DNA from: Chrysomallon squamiferum
Lineage: Eukaryota > Mollusca > Gastropoda > Neomphalida > Peltospiridae
Direction of reading: 5' to 3'
Length of the DNA: 64,000 bases
NCBI GenBank assembly: GCA_012295275.1
Contig: CM022665.1
Span: 20,045,650 to 20,109,649 of the forward strand
The position numbers and the translations under genes are program-made. Below the pieces are notes generated by a model that was given only the letters and a program-made list of their open reading frames with translations, searched no databases and was not told where the DNA came from. This document shows, piece by piece, positions 40,962 through 54,746 of the stretch. Position 1 is the first letter of the stretch, and each line of letters starts with the position of its first letter.

Positions 40962-41110
40962 CACTGCTACTATACTGCTACTGCTGCCACTGCTAACACC
41001 ACTACTCTTCCAGTACTAATACTACTACTATTTTTTTACTTTCACTAGTGACTTCTGTTATCACTGCTAATATTATTAGTACCACTGTCACTATCAGTGT
41101 CACTGTAACT
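40690..41110. repeat. ACT/CTA trinucleotide field
   Basis: Imperfect ACT repeats with a perfect core at about 40920-40960. Confidence 0.9.
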
Positions 41111-41774
41111 ACTCTTCATTTTTTTTATTACTTATTTTATTTTAGGTGTTTTATTTCTACTTTCTTTGCTGTGACGTTGCAAGCATTTAAGGGAGGTAAT
41201 TTGGAGTGTGCACCGGACATTACAGAGTTATGAGACTTGCATTATCCATATTTTATTCTTTTTTCCTTCGCTTTTAATTTCATTTAGATAATTATTTAAT
41301 GAAGTAAATACGTAATTACTGTTTAATAAAATCTGTGAAAATAAATAAATTAAACATTCTGACTAAACAGATAAACAAACAAACAGTCGAATAAATAAAT
41401 AGATAAAAAATAAAAAAATAAATAAAATAAAATAAAATAAAATAAAATATAATAAAACAAATTAAAATTAAATAAAATAAAATAAAATAAAATAAATAAA
41501 TAAAACAAGAAGATATAAAACCAATGAAGATATTTAGGAATATCGTCAATATTTAAAACTTCTGAAAGCTGCATTTGATCAGATATTTTTGGTGTTGACA
41601 TATAATCAGATATAATCCACATATTAACTTCACACAAATCCTAATCTCCCAATGTAACAGACATCTGTCAGACTGCAGAGATACATACAGACAGTCAGAG
41701 AGTGAGATAAAGAAATCAGTGACGTGGCAGTAGATCACGTCACTAGTTCTGTCAGTTCTCGGTGTTACAAAATG

Positions 41775-41780
41775 TATAAA
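41775..41780 (+). promoter_or_regulatory. TATA box of the secreted cysteine-rich protein gene
   Basis: TATAAA, 46 bp upstream of the ATG at 41821. A start of transcription about 30 bp downstream (CATCTCAGTC) would leave a leader of roughly 15 bases. Confidence 0.6.
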
Positions 41781-41820
41781 ATAAAGCTGATTTCTCTGTT
41801 AGCTACATCACATCTCAGTC

Positions 41821-43848
41821 ATGAATCACGTCTTTCTCTTACTAGCCTTGTGTGTGGGTAAGTTGTAATTTTAGACTACTACTACTACTACTACTACTAC
41901 TACTGCTGCTGCTGCTACTTCTACTACTACTTCTACTACTACTATTGCTAGTATTATAAATAGTACTACAACTACAATAGCAAGAACTGCAACTACTGCT
42001 ACTACTACTATTACTATTACTGCTACTACTACAAATACTACTACAACAACAACAACTATTACTAGTTATACTATTACTACTACTATTGCTACTACTACCA
42101 CTACTACCACTACTACAATTGCTACATCATTTACAGCTACTGTTACTGATGATACTGCTACTGTTACTACTGCCTCTACTACTGCTACTACTACTAAAAC
42201 TACAACGACTACCATTACTGCTACAACAACAACTACTACTACCACTACCATTACTGTTACTACTACCATCACTATCACGACAACTACTACTATTACTATT
42301 ATTAATGCTATTATGATTACTACTACCACTGTTACTACCACTATTACTACTACTTCTACTACAACTACAACCTCTTCTACTCTGCTACTACAACAGCAAC
42401 ATAAGACGACAGTCACTTCATGTAGCCGTTTCAAATTTTAATATCAGTAAATAAATAACTGAATACTATTTTTAATGTTGTTTTTAAAAAAAAATATATA
42501 CACTTTTTAGTTTTGTTTCTCATTTTCAGGGACCCTGCTCGCTCAGGTACAAGAGGAGGCAGACTGCGTGGTGGGTGACAAAACATACGCCCACGGTGAA
42601 TCCTATACCGCAGACGACGGCTGCAATACCTGTACATGTTCAGATGGAGCGGTGGCCTGTACGTTAATTGACTGTAGCAGTTTTCCAGTTACTGATACAA
42701 ATAATGAACCAAACACTGATAATGAACCTGTTACCAATACTGATAATGAACCAGATACTAATACTGACAATGAACCAGATACTAATACTGACAATGAACC
42801 AGATACTAATACTGACAATGAACCAGATACCGATACTGATAATGAACCAGATACTAATACTGACAATGAACCAGATACTAATATTGACAATGAACCAGAC
42901 ACTAATACTGACAATGAACCAGATACTAATATTGACAATGAACCAGACACTAATACTGGCAATGAACCAGATACTAATACTGACAATGAACCAGATACTA
43001 ATACTGATAATGAACCAATTACCGATACTGACAATGCACCAGATACTAATACTGACCCAGATACCGATAATGAAACGACTGAAACAGGCGAGTGTACAGT
43101 TGGAGATAAAACACACAAGTCAGGTGAAGTGTTTTCTGCTGAGGATGGGTGTAACCGATGTAGATGTATGCATGGAAAGACGAGGTGTACAACGTGGCCG
43201 TGGTGCATGTCTGATGAAGAGAAGCAGTGCACCGTGGGAAACAAAGTCTATCGTCACATGGAAGCAGTGAAAGCAGAAGACGGGTGTAACAGGTGTCGAT
43301 GTCGTTTCGGTCGTTTCCGCTGTTCGCAGTGGCCGTGGTGTATGACAACAGAGCAGAAGTCGTGCACGGTGGGCGAGACGACGTACCCGTCTGGACAGAT
43401 GTTTGTAGCTGACGATGGCTGCAACCGTTGCAGATGCATCATGGGAATGGTTGCGTGTTCAAAGAGACGCTGTCCGGAAAACTGCGTTGTCGGTGACGTT
43501 ACTCACAAACACGGAGATGTCTTTGAAGCCGAGGATGGATGCAACCGTTGCAGATGTGCTTACGGCAACGTCGCCTGTACGAAGCGGGTGTGCGGAGCTA
43601 AGTGTGTTGTAGAGGGAGAGGAGTTTGACGACGGCGCCAACTTCGTGCACCCGGATGGTTGTAACAGGTGCAGATGCAGAGACGGCGTAGCTGCCTGCAC
43701 AAAGATGTGGTGTAAACCACAAGAAAAGGAAGACTGCGTCGTTGACGGCAAGACGTACACACACGGTCAGACGTACCCCAGTACAGACGCGTGTAACACG
43801 TGTACTTGTTTGGACGGTATCCAGTCGTGTACTGAAATGTCTTGTTAA
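41821..43848 (+). CDS. Secreted protein with seven half-VWC / pacifastin-like six-Cys domains and an acidic octapeptide linker
   Basis: Two exons: 41821-41857 and 42530-43848 (acceptor CTCATTTTCAG); 451 residues plus stop. Signal peptide MNHVFLLLALCVGTLLAQ. Domains at 25-61, 201-238, 246-283, 291-327, 331-367, 371-407 and 415-451, each C-x(18)-C-N-x-C-x-C-x(6)-C-x(4 or 5)-C. This is the first half of a VWC domain and also fits the pacifastin pattern C-N-x-C-x-C...C-T-x3-C, apart from a longer first loop. Domain 1 is cut off from 2-7 by a 139-residue linker (62-200) of about 15 NEPDTNTD-type repeats. The residues before the last Cys vary: TLI, TTWPW, SQWPW, SKRR, TKRV, TKMW, TEMS. Two roles fit: multi-headed protease inhibitor, or extracellular-matrix/shell-matrix protein. 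I cannot choose. Confidence 0.9.
41874..42410. repeat. ACT trinucleotide field filling the intron of the secreted-protein gene
   Basis: ACT/TAC repeats, largely free of AG on the coding strand, take up most of the 672-nt intron. Confidence 0.92.
42703..43070 (+). repeat. 24-bp coding minisatellite (NEPDTNTD repeats)
   Basis: About 15 units of AATGAACCAGATACTAATAC + TGAC. Copies differ by a few substitutions (for example Thr to Ile, Asp to Gly). The period of 24 keeps the reading frame. Confidence 0.93.
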
Positions 43849-43865
43849 ACACTATTTATTAAATT

Positions 43866-43871
43866 AATAAA
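43866..43871 (+). terminator. Poly(A) signal of the secreted-protein gene
   Basis: AATAAA 18 bases after the stop codon; a very short 3' UTR, in line with the compact promoter. Confidence 0.55.
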
Positions 43872-43971
43872 TATATAACTGTTATTTACTTATTTGTCGC
43901 TAAGGTTTGAAAAATACTGTGAAAGGCAGTAGTAGTAGTAGTAATAATAATACCTATCTATCTATAAACAT

Positions 43972-44015
<44 letters not shown>

Positions 44016-44286
44016 GTCGATCTGTCTGTATGCATATCTTCTGTGTGTATATGCCACATTAAGAAAATCTGATTTCTTTCTGCTAAGGTGGAACTATTTA
44101 TTTCTTTGTAGAATAACTATATTTTAACTGCGTTGTATAATCAGCTGCCTTTGAACATACACACGTTCATTTAAACTGAGACGCTTACAAACACACGTAC
44201 ATACGCACAAATATAAACATATATAAAGAAACATACAAACAGAAAACATTAAATAGACCTAAAATAAAACATAATTTTGTAATACA

Positions 44287-44318
<32 letters not shown>

Positions 44319-44940
44319 AAAGAAAACAATTTATCTAATAAGATAATTATTATTATAAGGACATCAACAACAAAAAGAAAAAAGAAGATACTGTGTTCAT
44401 CAAAACTGCAATTTACTGGCTGTGTTTTGATTGGTTAGATTCAGAAAGAGGTCAAGCGTTACAGGCCAGTGTTTTCTTACGGGATTGACACGTAGTCATG
44501 TGACCCTATGTTTGCGCAGGTATTGAAGTATGTGATCTTCAGGTGTGGAAATCCCATTTTATGTTTTTCTTTTAAATGCTGGGATGGTGAATAATAATGA
44601 GATGAGAGCGGAAAAAAAAAAAAAAACAACAACACATTCTACCAAACGCGTTATAATTATTTTAGACAATCTTTTTTCGCTTTAACGCTTGTAAGCAAGC
44701 ACGCAGATTGAATAGAATATTTTTTAATAACTTAAACATTTAACTACGTATAAAAACAGTACTCAAGACATCATAATGAAAGACGTAAAAATTTGTTTTA
44801 AATATATATATATATATATATATATAAATATTTTTTTTATTTTTTTTATTTAAAGTAAACAGCTGTACGTTCTGTTGTATTTAAATGTTTTGTGACGTTA
44901 GAGAAACGAAACTGTTAAAAATAAAAATAAATAAATAATA

Positions 44941-44983
<43 letters not shown>

Positions 44984-45554
44984 GTAATAATAACAATAAT
45001 AATAACAATAATCAAAATCATAATAATCATAATGATAAATAATAAATAAATTAAATTAAATTAAATTAAATTAAATTAAAATACAGCTACATTGTAACTT
45101 TAGACATGTTTTTAACAAAAATTTTTTGCTTGAGGTTTGTTTGACATTAATTAAAAAAAAAAAAAAAAAAAAAGAAAAGTTCGGTTTCGTTTGAAAAACC
45201 ACGTAGCTCTTTTTAAATTTTATGTTTTCTCGTAAGCAAAATTCAGAACTGAAATAACTGCTAGTAATAGTAACAGTAGTCGTGTTAGCAATAATAATAC
45301 AATACTAATGGTAGTAGTAGTTATTCTTCTGGAAAAAATAACAACAATATCAACAACAACAACAACAACAGTAAAATTTGAATAATGATTCTGTTATTAA
45401 CCAGTACGTCTTAATGACTGTATGAAAAATAAACTGTTTTTCAGTTGAACGAGTTTTTAATTTCGTATCTGTTTTAACATCTTAAACATAATATTTGGTT
45501 TAACATGACGTGGGTTGACTTAACGTAACAGAATAAACAACAGTAGACTGTACC

Positions 45555-45650
<96 letters not shown>

Positions 45651-47120
45651 GTTACTATTATTATTATTATTATTATTGTTATTATTATTGTTACTATTAT
45701 TATTATTATTATTATTATTGTTATTATTGTTACTATTATTATTATTATTATTATTATCATTTTTTGTTACAGAAAGATATGACATTATGAAAACGGGAAG
45801 TATTTATTCTGTGACGTACATCTAGAGCACTGTACTACAGACACACCCTTCTTTAGTGCACTGTGTCATTTCCCATTCCAAGTGATATTTTAGTATTTTG
45901 GTTTTGATGATGTGTCAACTTAATGCTGTGTTTGTGTTTATGATGTTATTTTTATGTTAGTACTGTTTTAACAGAGTAAATGTTAGGACTGTGTCTATGT
46001 AAGTCATTTGTTATTTTATGTTAGTGGTCTGTTAATAGTGTTAGTTCTAGATCTGTGTCAGTCTTATGTTTGTCATGTTCTGTTTTTAATGAGTAAATAT
46101 TTTATTTCAATAAAATGTTATTTTTGTAATTGTTATGTATTATTTTATTTTTTTAAGTGCTAATGGTGTGAATATTATTTTTGTGTTTATATGTTATTTT
46201 TGCGATGTGTTAATTCTATAATATTACATGTTCCTCTAACACTGTATATTTGTCATTCAATGTGAAAAACTACTAATAATACGAAACACCATGTACTTAT
46301 ATTAATCATTACGACGTCATAAGTTGCGTAGTTTAGTCTGGTATGCGTCACTCTTTGTGTTAGAATAGTACAGTCTGCTCTTTCTAACACACTAACAATG
46401 TAGAAATAATTAGAAAGATTTCATCTTTGTTAAAGTCGAACGTTCGCATGGAAACAGTTAATATGTGACCATCCTTCTTATCACATTTTACTTCCTGTAC
46501 GATCTACGTATACTAATTTAATACCTTCCTTAAATCAATTTACAGTTACCTGAATAACAGATCTTTGTCCCTGTAACAAGATGAGACGAAAATGAGAGTG
46601 AGAGAGAGCGAAAACAATAACAACAACAGCAACAACAACAAAGAGAAAGGGACACAACTACGCACACGCACACACACACACACACACACACACTAACATA
46701 GAGAGAAAGAGAGAGAGAGAGATACACAGAGAGAGAAACACAGAGAGAAAGACAGATGGACGGAGAGACGGAGAAATAGGTTAACAGAAACAATGAGGGG
46801 TAAATACATGCATATTCAAGGCCTGTAACAGATAAAAACACAGATCGTGTGAAGTATGACACGAGGAAGTCCAGTCTACAACATTGTTACAGGACTTGAG
46901 TCTTACTTAACCACTGAAGCGTGACGCAGGTTTAACAGGCAGGTAACAACAGCTAGAAACGGGTAGTAAACAAACGAGTGTTTCAACTTTTACATCGACA
47001 TCGTCTTCTGTCTGTTCATAACTCTTTCTGCAAACGTTTCTATATTTAGAAAAAAAAATCAGAGGAATTTGGTCAGAAACACTGTTTTGCAGGGTGTGAG
47101 AGTGTTAGAGGACTGTTTCA
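43872..47120. other. Spacer without recognised genes
   Basis: CA run at 43976-44011, TTA at 44287-44317, AAT at 44940-45010, ATTAA at 45050-45080, a 210-bp TTA/TTG block at 45557-45765 and A/GA-rich DNA at 46590-46790. Nothing codes convincingly. Confidence 0.6.
45557..45765. repeat. (TTA)n array with GTTACTATT interruptions
   Basis: A long TTA trinucleotide with regular TTGTTACTA interruptions in its right half. Confidence 0.95.
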
Positions 47121-47126
47121 ACTCAG

Positions 47127-47298
47127 CCAATCAGCTTGCAGACATCTTCCGGATTATGAGATCTAGGTCCGGGTAGGAAACGGGGGGATTAGTCTCTATC
47201 AAAAACCCATTTAAAATTAGAAAACTTCATCATTTTACAAGACAGACAGGAAACCACGTGGTTTGTTTCCTATATAAATGTGAAAGACGCTATATAAA
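47127..47298 (+). promoter_or_regulatory. CCAAT box and two TATA boxes
   Basis: CCAAT at 47127-47131; TATATAAA at 47271-47278 and again at 47291-47298. The order and spacing fit a core promoter for the small ORF starting at 47392. Confidence 0.5.
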
Positions 47299-47391
47299 AC
47301 ATTGCAAATTGAAACTACACTGACTAACTGCAGTGTACAATACTTCAGCTTCAACCTGTTCACGCAACAACAACAACAACAACCAAGCACC

Positions 47392-47868
47392 ATGTCTATC
47401 GTCATACCATTCTATGACACAGCTGTATGTCTGGAAAAACACACCGACCACTGCAACGTGATAAATTTGCAGACAACAACATTGCTGACAGCGTGTGTTG
47501 GGACATCTACAACAGCATATCACGACGGCATTCAGAGTTTCCAATGTAAGATTAATCTGGGTTTTTTAAAATTATTTCCTATTTCCTATTAATTATAAAT
47601 TAATCATATATTTATTTATTTATTTATTTACATTGTTCATTGTTTATTTATGATGTTTCAATTTTATTATTTATTATTATTATTTTTTTAACTTTTGTTT
47701 TGTTCTCATTTCTAGTTTCGAACGGAAATTATTTAAGAATTTAATATTTTATCAACATAATTCAAACTCCACGTTTTACCATATTAGAAATTTGAAAAAA
47801 CCTGTCTTGCTTAATAATATAAACTTTTTTTTGGTTCAGATTGCCATTTTGGACTTGACAAGCGTTGA
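47392..47868 (+). CDS. Proposed two-exon orphan gene, 60 residues
   Basis: Exon 1, 47392-47545 (ATG in the context AGCACCATGT), exon 2, 47840-47868. Donor CAAT|GTAAGA; acceptor CTTTTTTTTGGTTCAG; the phase 1 junction completes a Tyr codon. The predicted protein starts MSIVIPFYDTAVCLEKHTDH and ends QYCHFGLDKR. It has four cysteines, no signal peptide and no transmembrane segment. Support: CCAAT and paired TATA boxes upstream, good Kozak context, strong splice signals and composition unlike the flanking AT-rich DNA. Without splicing the frame would run on for another 16 codons. No family recognised; function unknown. Confidence 0.5.
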
Positions 47869-48299
47869 ACCCTTCACTACAGATAACTGAGGCACGGACA
47901 CACATACACACAGACGATTTACTGTTTCTACACGTGATATGTGTTTTAAAAGCAAAATCAAATGAAAGAAAAATTTGAACAATTTAAATATAAATTCAGT
48001 GGAAGTCTACTGCGAAGAAAAATGATTTGTTTAAGAATCAAAGCGAACATTTAGGATTAACCTTTACCGTTGGTGTATGACAACAACGACACCAACATCA
48101 ACAACAACTACCTCTGCGGCTACCACAATGCCGTGCGGTATTCCGCTATGTAACTTATTTCAGAGACTGCACAAAGAAGGTTATGTTAAAATAATCTTCC
48201 GTTGTCAGCAAAGTCCGGATTAGTCAGGTTGCTAGATGTGACAAATATTTGAAAATATTTAACTTTTATTTCTTAATTTTATCACGATGTTGTGGAATT

Positions 48300-48448
48300 G
48301 TTTTATTTGTTTATTTATTTATTGATTTAATCATTTATTTATTTATTTATTTAATCATTTATTTATTTATTTATTTATTTATTTATTTGTTTATTTATTT
48401 ATTTAATCATTTATTTATTTATTTAATTATTTATTTATTTATTTATTT

Positions 48449-48489
<41 letters not shown>

Positions 48490-48495
48490 TTATTA

Positions 48496-48528
<33 letters not shown>

Positions 48529-48535
48529 TTCAACT
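48300..48535. repeat. (ATTT)n and (ATT)n microsatellites
   Basis: ATTT with AATC interruptions, then ATT. Followed at 48590-48670 by ATCC/ATCT tetranucleotides. Confidence 0.92.
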
Positions 48536-48926
48536 ATTAGTTTTACATTTTTTAATTTATTATATCCTTGAGTCAATCCGTCCGTCATTTCAACCATCCA
48601 TCTATCCATCCATCTATTCATCCATCTATCCATCCATCCTTCCTTCCATCCATCCATCTATCCATCCACCAATCTACTACACGGATGACTCACATTAAAG
48701 ACAATCAGCATAACATGCAATCACGCAAAAATGCAATATAAATCATTATTTATCTCCATAATTTATTTATTAAAAATATTTTATATTTATTGCTTTACAA
48801 GTGATATTTAAATTACTACGTCTACTCATTTTGTTCAGTATTGTATTATTTAAAAGGTTTTATGTTACAAATAAAAAGTTTCACTTTTGTTCCCTTGTTT
48901 TGTTGTTTTGTTGTAAATTAGCTTCG

Positions 48927-48960
<34 letters not shown>

Positions 48961-49868
48961 TATATTATATATATATATATATATTTTTTTTTAACTTTCT
49001 TCATATCTACCTAAATATCGGTCTATTTGTTTATCTACTTAACATATAATAATAATAAAACACATAAAGCAAAAAACTAAACAAAAATTAAAAAAACAAA
49101 GAAAAAATACGAAAAAAAACTATGACTTAAAACAAAATATTTTTTAGTTATAAATTCGTACATTTGTAATTACTTTGTTCTATTTTATCGAAATTTATCA
49201 CAAATTATTTCTTCTGTCTCGAATATGTAAACTAATTCAATAGTTTAACTATATCTCTGTCTCTTTCTCTCTTTCTGTCTTCTTGTCCTTTTCTCCCCTT
49301 CCTTTCATTCTCTCCCTGTCTTTCTTCCTCTTTTTTTTTTCCATCATGTGTTCATGTATGTATGTATTCATGCGTATATAAATGTCTATATGTGTATGTA
49401 TGTGCTGACAAGCATGCGTGCGATAAAAACACATATAAAACAGTGTACATGTACTTAAATATGCTTTCCAAAAAAATGACTATTGACTATTGACCATATA
49501 ACTTTTGGGAGGATACCCTATAGATACACACAAACATAAACACACACACATAATGATACACACACAAAAACACGTTCACACATAATTTGAACACATGGAC
49601 ACGTATGAGGAAGATAGATCTACAGATATGGCCCCCACGTGAAAAGAAAAAGACCCCCCCTCCCCCCCAAAAAAAACACAAACAAAAAAACGAACAAACT
49701 CAAAAAAAAAAAAAAAAAAAAAAGTGCAAGAAAGAAAACAAACAACAACAAAGAAACAAACGAAAAAAAAAAAATAATAATAAAAAAAAATATTGAAAAA
49801 GACACATATACACAAACAAAACCTGAACTGATTACACCTGTAACGGGGAAGTGTTCCTCTCGCAAAAA

Positions 49869-49903
<35 letters not shown>

Positions 49904-50075
49904 TTTTCGTGATTTAGCGGTTTCTTTGTGGGAGGGGGTTTGACACAAAGTTTCTTTCTGTGTCTTTCACATCACTGGCTATATTCAATAGTCTGACAAA
50001 GTATTTAAATGGTCTTTATTATCAGGTATCAGGTTAGCTCACATGAGAGTTAACAGAGAAATAGGTATCATATCA

Positions 50076-50108
<33 letters not shown>

Positions 50109-50754
50109 TACAAACCGCTGTATTTAACGTTCCATTAAAATTAATACGTATATTTGACTTACAAGGATCCACAAATTCACAGACACATCTATGAATCACG
50201 TACGCAAAAGCTCATGCGTTTAATTTCAACAGCAGCCATATTTGTATTTTATACACAGATAAAAGTGCATTAATAAATATTTACTTGAAGGCTCAGTTAA
50301 TAAAAACAAAATAAACCATTCTGTTTAATACAGCTTTTTCAGTAGACTGCAACAGCTTTCATTAGACAAGCACAACTTTCAATGGAGAAATACAAATATT
50401 TCAGTAGAGAAACGCTAATATTTCAAAAGAGCAACACAAATATTTTAACAAACAAACATAAATATTTAAGTAAACACGCACAGTCATTTAAGTAAACAAA
50501 CAAATTTGAAACCTCTATAACCAAGGCCATTGTTACCAAGTTGTATAAACAATCAGATTTAACTGTAGTTGAATGACGTCAGTTTAATTATATTTCACTA
50601 TGACGACGCAGATAAATAAAACAAAAATGATTAATTGACGTCATTAACGGGTGCAGCAATTCAGTGTTTATTATTGTATTAACTGATAACAGGGAATCAT
50701 TATAGTCAAAATAATGTATGTCTAAACTGTGTCGTTTAATACTTTAAAATATAC

Positions 50755-50903
<149 letters not shown>

Positions 50904-51103
50904 ACACTTTCTCTCGTTCACACGTTGGCTGTGTCACTTTATCTGTCTCATTCTCATTTTCTCTTCTTGTTTTTAATGTCTTGTTTTTAGACATTAGTCT
51001 AGCAAGAATTATCTCCCGTACCCATGTCTTAAAGTGAAGAAAATTGTTTTTGTTATTTACAATGAAATTTGCCCAAAAAGACTCAGCTACTTGACGTGTT
51101 AGA

Positions 51104-51775
<672 letters not shown>

Positions 51776-52839
51776 ATCAAATTAATTATTCGTGTCGCTG
51801 CAGAATCGTAATACGTCTCGGGTACCTCACCACTCAGCAATGCTTGAATTATTGATCTGCCACATTCTAAATTTACACCATCGATTATATCGATCTATTT
51901 ATTCAGTTAGTTCACACTGAGTGATATTAGTGAGAATATAACTAAATCTCGAAATGTTTTATTATTTTTTTATTACAGATTTTATTTTTCGAATCCTGTC
52001 TGTTTAAAGGTAGGTAATTAATTTTTTTGTTCATTGGTTAGATCTGTTTCAGAGAGATAAAGTAGAAATATTTGCAAAATACGTTAAACGTGACAGCAGC
52101 TGTAAAGAGTAGTAGAGGAAATCTTTACGAGTATATTAGTTGGTTGATATGTTTGTGTATTTGTCTGTTTGCTTTTTGTTTTGGATGGATCTGTACACAG
52201 TGTTACTGAACCAATTTCTGTATAAGTATTTTTTCTTAGTGCATGTAGGTTTCCTACTGTTTCTGTAGTTTCTCGCTATGTTTTTCGTTTCTTACAGTGT
52301 GTAGGTTTTCCCGTGTGTGTATGATTTTTAATGGGTGTTGGTTTCTTACTCCGTGTTAATGATTTACAGGTGTATGAGACAGATAGAAAGAAATCAATGT
52401 ATGAAGTCATTATGTGCATATTTCTGTTCTCTTTTACACAACTAATGGAGCGTGACAGTTGATGGGTGTTTTGACACAAATCGATTGTGTGACGCACTGA
52501 TGAACTCTGATTGAAAAACAACCTGAGAAGACGGACATGTGATTGATGTTGGTGTTTTCACCTGTAAAAAATAAAATAAATTAATAATTAAGTGAATGAC
52601 CGGCTGGATGTGTGTTTGTCCTAATTTCAAACCTCTCCTATTAACTTGTATGAGGAATGATGGTAATTAGTGCTTTTAAACACCCGTACATACACACCAG
52701 TGTGTCTGAGAAAAGAGAAGTCTCTTGTCATTTCAGTATGAACGACTGTCAACGTGTAGTTTGTATACACAAACAAACACTGATATCGATCATTATCTTA
52801 GTGAACAAAAAAAGGACTCTTCTTCGTACCTTTTACTAC

Positions 52840-52917
52840 TACCACTGCCACTACTTCTACTATCATACTACTACTACTACTACTGCTACTATTACTACTA
52901 TACCTACTACCATTATA

Positions 52918-52957
<40 letters not shown>

Positions 52958-53345
52958 ATTCCACTACTACCACAATTACTATTACCACTACTACTGTTGC
53001 TAGTACTGCAACTACTATTACTTCCACTACTACCACCACTACCACTTCTACTACTACTACCACTATGACTTCTGCAACTATTACTGCTACTACTTCTACT
53101 ACTGCTGCTGCTGCTGCTACTACTACTACTACTACTACTACTACTCTATTACTAGTACTACTACTACTGTCACTACTACTACTACTTTGTGTGTAGATTT
53201 CTTATTACTACTAACTACTACTTCTACTGCGACTACCACTACTACTATTGTAACTACTTCTGCTACTACTATTACTGCTAACATTATAACTACTACAACA
53301 GATACTACTGCTGCTGCTATCAATACTTCTATAACAACAACAACA

Positions 53346-53380
<35 letters not shown>

Positions 53381-53515
53381 TACTGTTACTACTACTAGTA
53401 CAACTACTGTTCCTGCTACCATAACAACTGTTAGTGTTCCATTACCATTACGTATTATACAACTACAACTGCTATTACTACAACAACAACAACAACAACT
53501 ACTAGTACTAGAAGC
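52840..53515. repeat. ACT trinucleotide field
   Basis: About 675 bp of imperfect ACT with GCT/GTT interruptions, 700 bp upstream of the first receptor gene. Confidence 0.92.
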
Positions 53516-54120
53516 AGTATACTTTAAATATATGTATGTAATTTATTATCGACCAAATATTTGTCTGTCATTACGTTTTGGAGTTTTAAAACAACGCCTG
53601 TCTGCATCATTCAGGACTACAGGTCACCACACAGAACTCGTTATTGACATGTACATATATGTTGAAATAAAAAAAAAAAAAAACAAGCAATAAAACAACT
53701 ACAACTGATTTTTATTCCTTGTTTTTACGTGCAACGATTTTGCAACGAGGAAGAATCATTAGCCTTCTTTTCACTAAATACATCCTCGCTGTATCTATTA
53801 TTGCTATAATTTTTTTGTCATCCTCAGGTAACATTTAATTTTCCAGTGAAAACATATTCATTATTGACATTACTCGCGTCAATGCAATATCTCCATGGTG
53901 ATAACTTACTAGTTTTTATAATACAAAACTCCATTTAATTATTATTATTATTAATTTTTTTTTTTTTTTTCTCTCTCTCGCTTCAGGATTAGCAACGCAG
54001 AACTGAATATAAAGCAAGTAATTTCTGCAGTTTATTAGTAAACTCTTCTTTTTTTTCTTTTCTTTTTTTCTACTCCCCGATTTCAGTCACTGTGGTGATC
54101 AATCACTGTGACGTAGAGGT

Positions 54121-54126
54121 CACGTG
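54121..54126. promoter_or_regulatory. E-box shared with the paralogue promoter
   Basis: GGTCACGTGC with the core CACGTG, 87 bp upstream of the receptor start codon; the same string occurs upstream of the second copy. Flanking sequence is also conserved (see findings). Confidence 0.45.
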
Positions 54127-54207
54127 CAGGGAGGGGCGTCTATGAAAACTGAAAATCCCCTGGATCAGATTATTGTGGGATTCCGTGCAGTGCGACTGAT
54201 TTCTGTC

Positions 54208-54280
54208 ATGTGTGATATTGATTTTAGAAACATGTATCTCCTCGTGTTCGTCTTGTGGGTTACCTGCTGTGTAAGCAGTG
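54208..54280 (+). CDS. Receptor A exon 1: signal peptide
   Basis: 73 nt; ends CCVSS plus one base, donor GTG|GTAAGT. Same length and phase as exon 1 of copy B. Confidence 0.85.
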
Positions 54281-54705
54281 GTAAGTAAATTAATTTAATA
54301 TTTTATTTACCTTACGACTGACACCATTCATAAATTACATATTCACATACTCTGTATGTTTAATCGTAACAATACACAACTATTATTTACTTGTCAAGTA
54401 AAGATAAAATTTTGTTTTAATAATAATCTTCATAAATGAACTTGTATTTTATATATAATATTATATATAAAAAAAAAAAACAACCCACAAAACAAAACCA
54501 AAAAAAAAAAAAAAAAAAAAAAAACCCCAAAACCCCAAAACAAGAAAAAAAAAGAAGAAAAAAAAGAAAGCACCAAACAAAAAAAACAACAAAGTAAACA
54601 AAAAAAGAAAGAAAACAACCAAACATACATTCTGCTCTTAGTTTTCCTATTATCATAACGAAACATACATTGTTTTATTTGTATATTTATATAGGTAAGT
54701 GGGTG

Positions 54706-54746
<41 letters not shown>

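Noticed and set aside
42603-43244. A 213-residue minus-strand frame and other frames opposite the secreted-protein exon
   Set aside because: Shadows of the real plus-strand gene; the repeat period of 24 keeps all frames open.
47290-47544. Cys-rich minus-strand frame
   Set aside because: Antisense shadow of the proposed 60-residue gene; the plus strand has promoter and splice signals.
52442-52630. Minus-strand frame after a TTTTTTACAG acceptor
   Set aside because: No family match by eye, no second exon or promoter found; mentioned only in the spacer description.
52657-53196. Poly-Thr/Ile/Leu/Val or poly-Asn frames over trinucleotide fields (also 3385-4118, 4925-5146, 23615-24142, 42066-42434, 45474-45785, 58211-58702)
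   Set aside because: Products of ACT, AAT or TTG repeats; most lie in introns or spacers.
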